In this document: piece after piece, positions 33,101 to 43,219 of the stretch | Layout of the letters: every line of letters starts with the position of its first letter | How positions within the stretch are numbered: the first letter of the stretch is position 1 | Source: Aspidiotus rigidus | Taxonomy: Eukaryota; Arthropoda; Insecta; Hemiptera; Diaspididae | NCBI GenBank assembly: GCA_035079385.1 | Contig: JAVHKY010000063.1 | Coordinates: 1,426,001 to 1,490,000, forward strand | Length of the DNA stretch: 64,000 nt | Direction of reading: 5' to 3' | The notes under the pieces: generated by a model | Seen by the model: the letters and a program-made list of their open reading frames with translations, nothing else | Database searches by the model: none | Told to the model about the DNA's origin: nothing | Position numbers and translations under genes: made by a program

Positions 33101-36100
33101 AAAAGTGTTCCCTCGTATTTTATTTCTTATATCAAAGTTATAGTCATGTTCAAATTGTTGCCTATACGAATTAATTTAAAAAAAACTATCGTATGTTGTG
33201 AAGAGGATGTCAAATTCATCAACTTCCCAGCTGCTAATTTCTATGAATACGAAAATTGTTTGATTGCGATACAGAAGGTTCCTGATATTCGATCAAGAGA
33301 ACATTTTGAGGTTCAAAGCGTGTATATTATGCTATCTTCGTCCTTCTTCTCATCATTCACCAAATCATCTTCTCTGCTAAGGACGAAACAAACAGGAAAT
33401 GAGATTGCGAGCACATACTTGTGTAACATTCAGTAGTATTGAAGGAGACAAGCAGCTTGTATAAAATATCGCACAGTAAATAAATAGAAATCACAAAAAT
33501 AAAATGAACAGTAAGAGATGAACGGAGTAGTGCCTAATTGAATTTTCGAAACCAATGAACAGTATAATTGATGAAAAAATTTAAGCTAGAAACATTTTTT
33601 ATAATATTTTGTTATGCAGTCTGTTAACCATTATGAAGTCCACAGACCTCCAATTTCAATCAAACTACCATCACGTGACTTTAAGTTACTGTTGAATCAT
33701 AAATGAATGCCTGTTCATTCGATTTAAATTCTGGTGATCAAATTACTTCTCATTTTTTTGGAAAATTACTGCTCATGCCTATTATTTGCTTCATAATTAA
33801 ATGGACCTATTCATGGTTGACGTCACAGGGTATCGATAGGGCTCTATTTAGTGGATAATATAATCAAAATACATCTGAGAATGAGATCGATACTTATTCA
33901 TACGAAAATGTAAACAATTTTTCTTTTTACATGTGTTTCCTAATGGGCAAAAATTGTGTTCATAAAATCGTCGAATATTACGAGAACACACGATTAAGTA
34001 TTTAAGAACAAGTTTGTATTATTATAATCCAGATATTCTGCAATAATTGAAAATTCAGTTTTGGTTCCTTACAAACGATTTGTTTCCAAAATATTCTAGA
34101 GCACTATTTTTTCGTATGGGAAAGTAGGTACCTACGTGCAAAAAAATTATTTACATTTGTGATGGAAATATCGAACACTAGAAAGTCAATAGTTTATATC
34201 ATTATTGGTGTTGTGACATCAGCGTGAATAACTCTATTAAATTTAGGGCCACCGCAAGAATTTATAAAATCATGAAAGACTATTTGTATTTACATGTTCA
34301 TAGGCTACTGTTCACACCATCTTTTTTATTCCGCAAAATAACTCGATGATGGTCGCACTTTGATCATCATCTGGAAGCATTCAATCACGAGTAAAAACTT
34401 GTTGTAATGGTACTGGTGATTTTTTCTCACAATTACATACATCTAGATTATTTGAAGGTATATTGTTAAATTAAAGTTTGTTTTAAATTTTTTTCTTTCC
34501 AAATATAGCACTTTTCGCTGAAAAAAGGAAAGAAAAAGTATAGATTCTTTTATCAAGAAATTGTTCGAGAGAAACTTTTCTCAGATTAATTTCGATCACG
34601 ATATTGATAAAAGTTTGAAATCATTTTTTGACAATTATATGATGATATACACGGTGTATGCGTATAAAAATTCTTATTCGTATTTCTTCTCGGTCAACTC
34701 GAAGGGAGGTATCCTGGAATTTAAAATGTGAAAATAGGTACGATTCGATGACCATCTGAGCGTATTTGTATAAAATATCCATTGAAAAGATCATATAAAC
34801 TTCCCCACATCGATCAGTTCATTAGGTCCCTACATTACAAATACATTTACACGATCTTCAATAATAATTTAACAATTTGAAATAATTTTATGGTCTTTCG
34901 AAATAAGTCAAATAGAGCTAATTCTGTTCGCCATGCCCATATGTTCTTAATAATCGGGGCGTTATATCCGTTTCAGAGTTAAAAACCTGCTGGATGATGC
35001 CACGAAAGACTGTTGCACGAATCCGTTGGAGTCGTAACTCATTATTCCAGATTTTTTGGGTTTAGTTTTCCTCCGAAAAACATTCGTAACGCGTCGGAGC
35101 ATAAATCAAAAATTATTTCTGTCTGTACTCATTCGGCCCTATCTTACTCTTTGTCGTCGACGGTCGGCATATACGTCACAAGTGTTTTAATGAATTTCAC
35201 GTGAGGGCAGATATGTCGACCGACCACCAAGCCGGAAGCATATGCTTCACCGTACAACGATCGTAGACAAAATGGCCGATGCGTAAAATGTAAATTTTGG
35301 ATGGGTATACGGAAGACAGTACGAGAACATACCTAAATTAAGCGGAGGCATATAATATCACACATTTTTTCTATTTTCTATTTTTCTTCTCCACCGGTTC
35401 GATTTTGCCGTTTGAACGCTCAGGCGAGGCTATTTTTTGCGAAAAAAAATTATTTAGGTCACGTCGATTCATGAGGCACTCATGCTCTCGTGAATACATG
35501 GTACATAATTATTATGTTTACGAATTGCTGATGATTACGGGAGAGACTCTTTTTGAAAAGTGTTTCCATTATATCTTAGGAAACTTGCGGTCACGATGTT
35601 ATCGCAGCTGACCGTTGTTTGAATGACATCAGTTTTAGTCGAAAATACGAGTAGGAGAATATTATTACAGTATAAGTAAAAATGTGTTCTAGTAAAATTA
35701 AAAGTAGGTACAACTTACAAAATACTGTATTTCCTCTTCATGAAGTAGATCGCAAAACGGAAGAATTTCGTACTCCATTATAAAGTATACGGATGTTACT
35801 TGTAACACGTATTAAACATTATTTTATTTCCTTATTCATTTTTAATGCATCGTTCACGCACTGTTTTCACTGAAGTTAGAGAGCGACTAAAATCGATTCA
35901 AAAAAATGAGTCGAGGAAATACCTTTTCGTCATTTGGAGAATGATCAATAGCCCCAATGCATGGGTAGAGTTCACCGTCGCTCGTGAACGAGTAAAATTA
36001 TCGTCCTTCAGTCACCCTAATGACCTTGATACGTGCGGGTATTTTGCATTTGAATTGATATTTAGGGAAGAATTCGTTAACATGAGAATAAGTCTACAGG

Positions 36101-36890
36101 CGGTGATGATCGGGTTGTCCGAAATCCGAACCAACCTTCCCTTTCATCGCTAATGGAGTTGATATTCCTAGAAGAAAAGTAAACTCATCGACCTGTTGCA
36201 ATGCATTTTTCCTATATAGTGTTTCTCAAACAACATTATCCGTTTTTTATATTCTCTTTTTCTCTCTTTCTCCCTCTTTCCGTTTGTCTGTAAAACTCTA
36301 CGTCAATGCTAGGAGAGAAGTTGCAGGCTTGCGATTAACTATTCACATGTTTTACAAGCCTGATCAAAGTCTGTCTAAATGAAAAAACGATTTATCTACT
36401 CGTTCAAATAAAAGTCGACCACACAGTATTTTCAAACATTTCAAAATTTTATTACTAAATGAAACCGCGAAATCGTTTCAAAATTCTCTTAAATCTGAAA
36501 CAATATAAATTTTTGAAGAACGGTATCATTCGGGTTGGACAGCGCTAACGTCGCGCTGCATTTTAATATAGAGCGTGGGGAAAGATTAGAAACGGGAACT
36601 AATCTGGAGCGGTATATGGGTGAAGAATGAAAAAACCGAAATAATACTTGAATGAACTAAATTTGGCTTTCTAACATCGTATAAAAGATGTTCAAATATA
36701 AAAATTATACAAATTAGATGAAATGACAATACCTTCAATTCCGCTTCATTCAATAGTTACCTATTCCAAGTTCCTCATTTTTATCCCGTATACCGCCATA
36801 GTTTAGTTTCCGCCTTCAAATTCGGCAAAAATACCGTTAGCGGTCCTAGCGGATGGCTGGCCCGAATTAGCCGCATGTATAATCACAAAA
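27120..36890. other. Unassigned AT-rich sequence, 9.8 kb
   Basis: Small purine tracts at 27556-27625 (gagagg type) and 29275-29325 (ga/aaag), a 13-G run near 32715. ORFs up to 107 codons (for example 29861-30184 and 35845-36153) carry no motif I recognise. No gene or RNA is supported. Confidence 0.45.
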
Positions 36891-37086
36891 ACTGAAAAAA
36901 GATAGTCTTGGTGACTAAAAAAAAAAGGGGTAAATTAAGACAAGTCATCTTTTTTTAGTCACTTTGACTAGATTTTACAGTCAAAATAATTGGAAAAAAT
37001 AATGAAATATTGATTTAAAAAAAAAGGTGACTGTCTTAATTTAACATTTTTTTTTTAGTCACAAAGACTATTCTCTTCTCTCAGTG
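36891..37086. mobile_element. MITE with CACTGAGA-type ends
   Basis: About 195 bp with inverted ends. The left reads ctgaaaaaagatagtcttgg and gtgactaaaaaaaaaa, then taaattaagaca. The right, reverse complemented, reads cactgagagaagagaatagt, ctttgtgactaaaaaaaaaa and taaattaagaca. Ends beginning CACTGAGA recur in the MITE at 50794. No coding capacity. Confidence 0.65.
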
Positions 37087-37314
37087 TGAATAATTCAACC
37101 TTATTTATAATGCGGCCATCGTAATCGAATCCAGTAGTTTTGGTGGTTCCCGCGGTTGTCATTAGCCTTACATGCGAACAGAAAACTACATCCTAGAAAT
37201 CTCTGAAAGACCGGACTTCTTTTCTGAATAACAAATTTCTATTCTTTCTGAATATTTGTTCATCAAGTTTGTACGAACGTTTTCAACTTTTATTTTATTA
37301 TAATAAAATAATCA

Positions 37315-37642
37315 TTTGGTACCCCCGAAGTAGACTAATCCCCTGTTCGATTAATGCACTGATCAGAGCTTGGTGTTCTACTGAGTCGAATGCTTTTGTG
37401 TGATTAATGACGAGAAGATGGAGTTCATTTTGGTATTCTTGAGACTTTTCTATTAGTTGGTTAACTGTTTGGAGATGATTTGCTGTCGAGAAAAGTCTCC
37501 TAAACTCCGCCTGATCCCTCGTCTGTTGCTCATTTAGCTTTATTCTCAGTCTTTGCTCTATCGCTTTCGAAAAGATCTTAGCTAGAATTGCGCTTAAACT
37601 TATAGACCTGTAATTCGTAACTTTATGCCTGTCTCCTTTTTT
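37315..37642 (-). pseudogene. RTE-like RT fragment, downstream half of a split copy
   Basis: On the minus strand this reads KKGDRHKVTNYRSISLSAIL (37650 downward), then KIFSKAIEQRLRIKLNEQQ, QAEFRRLFSTANHLQTVNQL, and a block ending HTKAFDSVEHQAL. These are RT1-RT3 motifs in the RTE style (original FxxGFST and DYxKAFDS). The upstream piece with NVILKPQKVPNNWKLTD lies at 42779-42858 on the same strand, about 5.1 kb away. The two together make one continuous RT segment, so this copy was split by the block 37643-42778. The 3' end is truncated near 37315. Confidence 0.7.
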
Positions 37643-38092
37643 ACCGACTTTTCCTAACGGAAAAGTGAGGTATTACACCCGTTCGTTCAGGTTTCCTTAT
37701 ATATTTATTATTATTTATTATTTATTATTATTATTATAAGATTTTTTTGTCTGTCGAACTCCTCCAAAACTAACCGATGGATTTTTTTGTAACTTGGCCA
37801 TATTGTAGTACTATATGTGAAGATGTGCACCTGCAATTTATTTAAAAATCGGATGAGTAGTTCTCGAGAAATTTTCAATTTTTTGAAAAATTTCTCACTA
37901 TTACGAGTGTTACAAGAAGCAATTTTATTTATTTCTATCCTTTTCTTTTCCTATCAATACGTGTATTGTGATGAAGAACTTTTTCTTGACACAGGTTCAT
38001 TCTTGACGAAGGGTATATTGAATAGTATTACTCCTTAGGTAGTGATGAGTTTTTCATAAATGAATACTGTGTGTTAGTGTAGTATTAGTTTT
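37643..38092 (-). mobile_element. Hairpin-ended retroposon H, copy 1
   Basis: Read on the minus strand, the element ends at 37643 with cggt and a run of A that merges with the target AAAAAA. The terminal hairpin is aaaagtcggt preceded by acttttccgttaggaaaagt (37648-37667), next to aatacctc. The body (37730-37905) is close to 40430-40620, including gatgtgcacctgcaattt and gagtagttctcgagaaattt. A phrase tacgtgtattgtgatgaaga (about 37960) also recurs at 40700. It is 5'-truncated. A 3' hairpin plus A-rich end suggests a non-LTR retrotransposon tail. Confidence 0.6.
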
Positions 38093-38223
38093 TTACCGAC
38101 TTCTCTAGCTAGAAAAGTGAGGTATTACACCCGTAGCAAGGTGAACAGGGGGCGGGGGCAATGAACTTTCTCGACGTTCTAGAGATCCTAGATCACAACT
38201 AGCATAAAAAGAATGGTTGAGGC

Positions 38224-39497
38224 TATTCGTCGGTATATGTTACGCTTAATTCGCGCAATTGCCCGAAGCGTGCAGTAAGCAGAAATTTTGATGAATGCGC
38301 GCAGTCAGCATCCACTTTGCCTAATGCGCGCATTGAGAACAATTATTGCCGAATGTGTGCAATCAACTGACAAAAATCTCTTTTTGACACATATTGGGCT
38401 GCAATTTTTTGCGAAATGCGCGCTTTCAGCAATTGTTAATAAATACGCTAATACTATTGTAGGGCTCAGGGTCACAAAAATATGATGAAGATGAGAACTC
38501 CTGTAGTCCACCATTGAAACGTCGAAAGCAGGAAAGAAGTTCAGTCATTGATGGAGTGAATGAAGACTTAATAGTGCTAGAACAAGATTCAGAAAGTGAA
38601 GTATTGGTAGGTCATATAGAACAGAATTTGATGAATAATACCTCTCATAAACTCGATGTAAAAATAATTTTTAGTGTCCTGAAGAAGAGAAGAACGTACA
38701 TCCAGCATATCAGAAGCGAAAAGAAGAGGCCATTTATCTCAAAAAACAAGCAGAAAGAATGTTAACCAGGTCAAAAGGCATTCTTCCGTCTCTGAAAGTG
38801 GAGGACAATGCTGTTCCCCGAGTTCCCGAATTCGACCAGGGTCGCGCAGATCCAAGGAATTTGGTGGTTGTGGTTGTGGACATTAAATATGAAAAGTTCC
38901 TCGTTGAAACAAAGCATGGCCTATTAAACCAACACCTTGAACGGAATGCCCTAAAGATTGCGAAATGTAGAGCATTCTTGACCTTTGATGTCCCTGATTG
39001 CCAATATTCTGTACAAGAATTGGTGCAGCGTGAGTCCGTATAGGAACAGGTCAAGTTTCTCGCCGCTGTAACTGTATGTAGTCAATTGTAAGACTAAGAG
39101 ATGCGCACGTACTGAAGATGGCCAGCAGTGCAATTCATCTTGTCATCCAGGTCGTACATGTGAGAATGTATGAGTCTGAGGTTTCACAAGTTTTACATAA
39201 CTTTTTCTAACATTACTCTTTGTATATTACACACCTATTAATTGCTCATCGCACATATTCGGCAACTGCACAAATTGCGTGGACAGAAAATTTCATCATC
39301 TGCTCAATGCGCGCAACAAGCAAAAAATTCCTGCCCATTTCATGCAATAAGCAAAATTCTGCACATATTAGGCAAAAACAGACATTAATGCGTGCATTAG
39401 GCGAAGTGGATGCTAACAGCGCGCATTCATCAAAATTTCTGCTTACTGCGCGCTTTGGGCAATTGCGCGAATTGAGCGTAACATATACCGACGAATA
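38224..39497 (+). mobile_element. Integrase-type DNA transposon (Ginger-like), second copy
   Basis: Terminal inverted repeats of well over 100 bp. The left reads tattcgtcggtatatgttac, then gcttaattcgcgcaattgcc. The right, reverse complemented, is nearly the same through gaattttgatgaatgcgcgc and beyond. Taken from TGTTACGC the element is 38238-39483, flanked by TATA on both sides (38234-38237 and 39484-39487). The outer bases attcgtcggtata are themselves inverted, however, so they may be part of the repeat. Inside is the C-terminal part of an integrase-like transposase. The first copy of the type is at 7143-8370, with different internal TIR sequence but the same tgtta core and nearby cggtata. 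Confidence 0.75.
38500..39173 (+). pseudogene. C-terminal part of KRBA2/Ginger-like transposase
   Basis: Pieces in three frames: LKRRKQERSSVIDGVNEDL (38511 on); then KQAERMLTRSKGILPSLKVE and VPEFDQGRADPRNLVVVVVD (38740-38880) with KYEKFLVETKHGLLNQHLER; finally, after stops near 39041-39090, KTKRCARTEDGQQCNSSCHP and GRTCENV ending at 39173. The ...RGRxDARNxLAVV... block followed by a ...GTKxGxL... block and a CNS-x-CH cysteine tail is the arrangement I recall at the end of KRBA2-like integrase transposases. The integrase catalytic core is absent. The frames are broken, so no product is expected. Confidence 0.65.
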
Positions 39498-39509
39498 AAA
39501 AGCTATTCG

Positions 39510-40368
39510 TCGGTATATGTAACAATGAATGAAAAGCTGTAGATCAGGGAAGGATTTGTAAGAAGACGCTTTTTCTATACTCTGTTCAAGTTAAGAACCA
39601 GTTCAGTCGTTGAAATTCTCTTACCCGTACCAACTGTTCATTTCCTGAGTACGCGAGAGAAATATAACATTGTACTGCCTATTGCAATGAGTATTGCCTC
39701 CTTAGCGCGTCTTGTCACTGTGCGGAGCAATTTCAGGAATATATAACGGCCCTCAAAAATGTGGAACAGGCGCTGAGAACAGGAATAAACTATCTACATG
39801 ATCCACCTGATATCCCTTGCATTCCTACTACTTCTGTCGTCGTTGAACCTACCACACCTCTTCCAAACGAACCATCTTCCATCTCTCCTCTTCCGACCGC
39901 TTCGGCTTCACCTCTTCCATCCTCCTCACTGGTTCAAAACGGAAGTAAGTTTAATCTACAGTCCCGGAAAAAAACCAAAGCACGAGGTAGGCCAAAGCGC
40001 CCTGTTCGTCAGCTTTGTTCTTTCAACAAAGGTTCAGCAGACAGGCAACCTGTAATACGCTCAAAACGTGCAAATACGCGGCACACTACCCTTCCTCCAC
40101 GCAAGAAATGGAAACTTGATCCAGAGCCTTGTTCTATATGTGAGTTACCGCTCAATTCTGATGTCACGACCACCGATTGTTGTCTCAATAATATTCACAT
40201 TCTGAAATCGCTGATTCTTGCCCTAATATTGTGAAGCGTGAATTAATAACTACCTATCTTTCAATTAATAAGTTTCATTGCTTTTACTCATAAGGTAGTA
40301 ATATATAGCTATTCATTTTTGCAACTTTTAAGTACATACAGTATACCGACAAATAGCTTTTTATTCGT
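39510..40368 (+). mobile_element. Inverted-repeat element adjoining the Ginger-like copy
   Basis: The left end ctattcgtcggtatatgtaac (39512) copies the left end of the neighbouring transposon. The right end gtataccgacaaatag (40351-40366) is its inverse. Another tataccgacgaat lies at 40371-40384. It encloses a proline-rich ORF (39761-40234). TIR similarity beyond 20 bp is not evident, so this could also be a rearranged relative of the neighbour. Confidence 0.45.
39761..40234 (+). CDS. Unknown protein with AT-hook-like motif, inside inverted-repeat element
   Basis: A 157-codon ORF. I do not recognise the family. Residues about 25-65 are rich in Pro, Ser and Thr. Then comes a basic stretch KKTKARGRPKRPVRQL whose RGRPK core is an AT-hook type DNA-binding motif. 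A basic segment RSKRANTRH is followed by a Cys-containing tail (CSICELPLNS and DCC). The context, between the inverted ends of a mobile element, suggests the tail of a transposase or an accessory protein. The start codon is not supported by anything but the frame, and the upstream sequence may hold an earlier frame broken by mutation. The coding claim itself is moderate: 85 codons are also open in another frame of the same stretch. Confidence 0.35.
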   Translation: MEQALRTGINYLHDPPDIPCIPTTSVVVEPTTPLPNEPSSISPLPTASASPLPSSSLVQNGSKFNLQSRKKTKARGRPKRPVRQLCSFNKGSADRQPVIRSKRANTRHTTLPPRKKWKLDPEPCSICELPLNSDVTTTDCCLNNIHILKSLILALIL

Positions 40369-40669
40369 AGCTATATACCGACGAATGGACACTTCGAAAA
40401 AAAATTTCCGGTCTCCTTACATATATATTTATTTATGTATGTATAGGATTTTTTTAACCGCGGAACTCCTCCGAAACTACCCGATTGATTTTTTTGAAAC
40501 TTGGCCATATTATTGTATTATATCTGAAGATGTGCACCTGCAATTTTTTTAAGGATCGGATGAGTAGTTCTCGAGAAATTTTTACTTTTTCGAAAAATTT
40601 CTCACTATTCCGAGTAGCTGCTTACAAATAGCTGCGAGGAACTGTTTACATTATGAGAAGCGGATTTTC

Positions 40670-40942
40670 CTATACTTTTACCAACTTTGTTTTCAGTACG
40701 TGTATTGTGATGAAGAACGTTTCATCATTCAACAGGTTCAATTCTGGTTCATTCTTGACCAAGGATTCAATGAATTTTATTTTCGATGATATTTCATTCA
40801 AATTTAGTACATTATGTATCTCGCTTCCCACAGCCCCTAGAGCCTTGAATTTTGTTTTATCAAATTTTATTTGTTTTGTTAAATTGTTTTGAATGGATAG
40901 TGGCAATGGCGGGTTGTTCATCTTTTCATTATTATTAGTCAT
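40670..40942 (-). CDS. Small ORF of retroposon H (region D), function unknown
   Basis: 90 codons starting MTNNNEKMNNPPLPLSIQNN; later it reads KFKALGAVGSEIHNVLNLNE and FIESLVKNEPELN. The DNA is similar to 18817-19160 on the plus strand, where FVKNEPIKIL is found in a related but shifted frame. Conservation between two copies 22 kb apart shows a repeat family, not necessarily a protein. No known domain is visible. In orientation it fits the 5' part of the hairpin-ended retroposon whose 3' end is to the left. Confidence 0.3.
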   Translation of the reverse strand: MTNNNEKMNNPPLPLSIQNNLTKQIKFDKTKFKALGAVGSEIHNVLNLNEISSKIKFIESLVKNEPELNLLNDETFFITIHVLKTKLVKV

Positions 40943-41207
40943 ACTCGATAGTGAAAACCCTGAGTTTGAATGATTAAGTACAATTTTTTTTAATCTTCAT
41001 CAAGTGTGCTGATGCGAGACTACCTTGGTGACTTTATTCTTAATTAATTATTGATTTCTACGTCATTTTTTCATGTATGTGTACCTAATTGATAGTGGTT
41101 CATAGTTGATTTGAAGTGTCTCAGGAGATGGAAAGATTATTTTCAATTTGGACATGCTTTTTTGAGTTAGACTAACGAGTGAACCAGGCTCGGGTGCGAT
41201 ATATTTT

Positions 41208-41972
41208 TACCGACTTTTCTAGCTAGAAAAGTGAGGTATTTTGTTAATACGTTTGGAAATGTTGAAGCGTGAGGGAATGAATGAGGGGTTGACTGATGGG
41301 TGATTGGTTGCTTCTTTGGCTTCGATGTTGATTTTTAACAGGGAATCTGTTCTATGGGGGGCTTTTTGAGAAATTTGTCATGCGCCGTCCGCCGTCCAAC
41401 AAAAAACTCGAAAAAATTTCGACTCTCGAGCTATCGTACATGATAGGAAGGGGACTTAGAAACAATTTCGACTCTCAAGCCGTATATGATAGGAATTTTT
41501 CCAAGTCCCCCTTCTATCATATATAGCTCGAGATACGAGAAAGATGTAGACTCTCAAACTATATTAAACTAGGCTTATAATAAGTAGGTCTAGACCTTCT
41601 TTATACTAGCTTTATCTAAGTCTAGGCTCCCTTGAAATCTCAATACCTAATCCCATATGACTCATAAAACAGGTTCCCTGCGTTCCTCGTTCAACTTCGT
41701 TAAGGAAGCTGTTGTTTTTTCGTTTTTCGGGATCTCCTTGTAGCCGGATTCCTAGATGAAGAATCTTGGGCTGGAGTTTGCATAGAAAATGGTGATGACG
41801 GCGTGAATACAATTTATGAGTGCACGAGAGGAATAGCAGCTGGAGATAGCTTTAAGAGATGCCAGGAATCGGGAGTGATAAAGAATTGAACCACTCAGCC
41901 TAATATACAGTATACTAAACTAATACTATGCTAAGAATAACGTATAGGAAAAAGTGATTGTAAAGCTCTTTC
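41208..41972 (-). mobile_element. Hairpin-ended retroposon H, copy 3 (3' end), with unassigned sequence
   Basis: The hairpin end accgacttttctagctagaa lies at 41213-41232 after a T run (A run on the minus strand). The body diverges from other copies soon after aggtatt. MITE F (41338-41722) sits within this interval. The remainder to 41972 has no recognised content. Confidence 0.5.
41338..41722. mobile_element. MITE F, copy 1
   Basis: Ends cagggaatctgttctatggg (41339) and cataaaacaggttccctg (41663-41680) form an inverted repeat. Homology to 54453-54963 continues on the right for some 40 bp beyond the inverted repeat. Inside are two units of a roughly 45-bp repeat (tcgactctcgagctat...catgataggaaggggactt), then one unit in inverse orientation near 41490-41535. 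Non-coding. Confidence 0.7.
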
Positions 41973-42778
41973 TTTTACCGACTTTTCTAGCTTGAAAAGT
42001 GAGGTATTACATCTGTAGCAAGATTGACAGGGGGAAGAAGCAGTCATCTTTCTCGACGCTTTGGAGGCATGTTAGTTTCAGCATGAAAAAAATCAGGTTT
42101 CTTTATATAGGCCTATATTTACGCTTAAAGAAATTTTTTTGTCCGCGGATCTCCTCCAAAACTGCTGGATGGATTTTTTCGATACTTAGATAAGTCATAG
42201 TCTCATATCTTAAGATGGGCACCAACAATTTGTTCGATGAATAATTGATAGTAATTCCCCAGCGCGTTTCCAATTGACTTAATAGGATTCTGTAGGTTAC
42301 GCTTGAATTTATAATGGGAGCAATCGAAATATCAATTTGCAATGATCGCAGAAACAACTGTTATAGCCTCGCAGCAGTTTGGGCAGAGAGAAGGGGAGTG
42401 GTTTTTCTGGAGACGTTTCTTAGGTTTTAGATGAATCCTAGCCTAAATTAAAACAAAATTCAGGTTTCCTTATTGGATTATAGGTATTTTTACTCTGTAA
42501 TCAGTTGATGTGACGTCATAGTGGTAGAATTTATAAAGTTCGTTTTGTCACTCTCACTGGATAAAGAACAGTTATTTGTTCTAAACGTTGTGAACATTTT
42601 TAAGAATAAAGGGTGAATTTAGCCTAGACTTTATTTGAGTTTTATTGTTCCATCTACAAATATTTGGTATGATTCACAGGTCATTGGTATTTAATTTAAA
42701 GAGAGAGGAATGACTTTCTCAATGATTTTTGCATTGTGAGAAGAAAAGTCATGTACTACTTACGCGACTGCGTGAGTG
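41973..42778 (-). mobile_element. Hairpin-ended retroposon H, copy 4
   Basis: The hairpin accgacttttctagcttgaa is at 41976-41995. The body at 42020-42230 matches other copies (tttctcgacgctttggag, caggtttctttatataggcc, tccgcggatctcctccaaaa). Beyond 42240 it cannot be aligned. A second caggtttccttat occurs at 42463. A worn hammerhead-like layout lies at 42553-42590 (ctggataaagaac...gttctaaac). The right edge meets the upstream half of the split RTE copy at the T run 42779-42784. Confidence 0.5.
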
Positions 42779-42858
42779 TTTTTTGTGTATTAGAATTGTA
42801 TCTGTAAGTTTCCAGTTGTTTGGTACTTTCTGTGGTTTTAGTATTACGTTGAACAGTT
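42779..42858 (-). pseudogene. RTE-like RT fragment, upstream half of the split copy
   Basis: The minus strand reads NVILKPQKVPNNWKLTDTIL then IHKK, the RT0-RT1 style motif (I-P-x-x-W-K-x-x-x-I-x-L-x-x-K-K-G). The following GDRHKVTNYR is found at 37642 downward. The junction on both sides is a run of six A/T (42779-42784 and 37637-37642). Upstream, the piece is cut off by another element at 42859. Confidence 0.65.
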
Positions 42859-42960
42859 TTATTTATTTATTTATTTATATTGTTTATTTTTTTGGGGTGG
42901 TGCCGACAACAGCCTGGGGACCAATTACCGCCGACACCACCCTTAAGAGATTGATCTATG
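42859..42960 (-). mobile_element. Retroposon 3' end with strong hairpin and (AAAT)n tail
   Basis: On the minus strand, gggtggtgtcggc (42943 downward) pairs with gtcggcaccaccc (ending about 42896) in a hairpin of about 13 pairs. An A-rich tail follows, with aaat repeats (42859-42880). A terminal hairpin with a short-repeat tail is usual for RTE-type LINEs and SINEs. The body upstream dissolves into the microsatellites at 43019-43219, so it cannot be classified. Confidence 0.45.
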
Positions 42961-43018
42961 AGTCTTAATTTGCCTCTAATTACAAGAAAAAAAAAATAAT
43001 AATAATAAAAAATAATAA

Positions 43019-43123
43019 TAAAATAAAATAAAATAAAATGAATAAAATGAAACAAAAAATAAAATAAAATAAAATAAAATGGAAAGTAGCCCCCCCACCC
43101 ACCCACCCACCCACCCACCCACC

Positions 43124-43208
<85 letters not shown>

Positions 43209-43219
43209 GCGCGCGCGCG
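43019..43219. repeat. Compound microsatellite (AAAAT)n-(CCCA)n-(CA)n-(GC)n
   Basis: Four adjacent tracts: ataaa units to 43080, ccca/accc units 43089-43132, an uninterrupted ca run 43133-43194, and gc/cg units 43195-43219. The hydrophobic and Cys/Val-repeat ORFs here are artefacts. Confidence 0.95.

Larger units (their letters stand above)
38093..41207 (-). mobile_element. Hairpin-ended retroposon H, copy 2, interrupted
   Basis: The 3' hairpin part is at 38093-38218 (accgacttctctagctagaa). The matching body resumes at about 40397 and runs to about 41055, ending with the D region. Between them lie the two inverted-repeat elements at 38224-40388. The 3' half matches the plus-strand copy near 48240-48355, including tcgacgttctagagatccta-type sequence, which shows that the two halves belong together. 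The D region carries a small ORF on the minus strand (40670-40942). Confidence 0.55.

Noticed and set aside
35390..35420. ggttcgatttt as a possible tRNA B box
   Set aside because: Does not match the B-box consensus well and no cloverleaf could be drawn around it.
35845..36153. 102-codon plus-strand ORF
   Set aside because: No motif, no repeat match, length within chance expectation over this much sequence.
42553..42595. Hammerhead-like layout (ctggataa, stem agaaca/tgttct, aaac)
   Set aside because: Core boxes too far from consensus to call a ribozyme; at most a relic.
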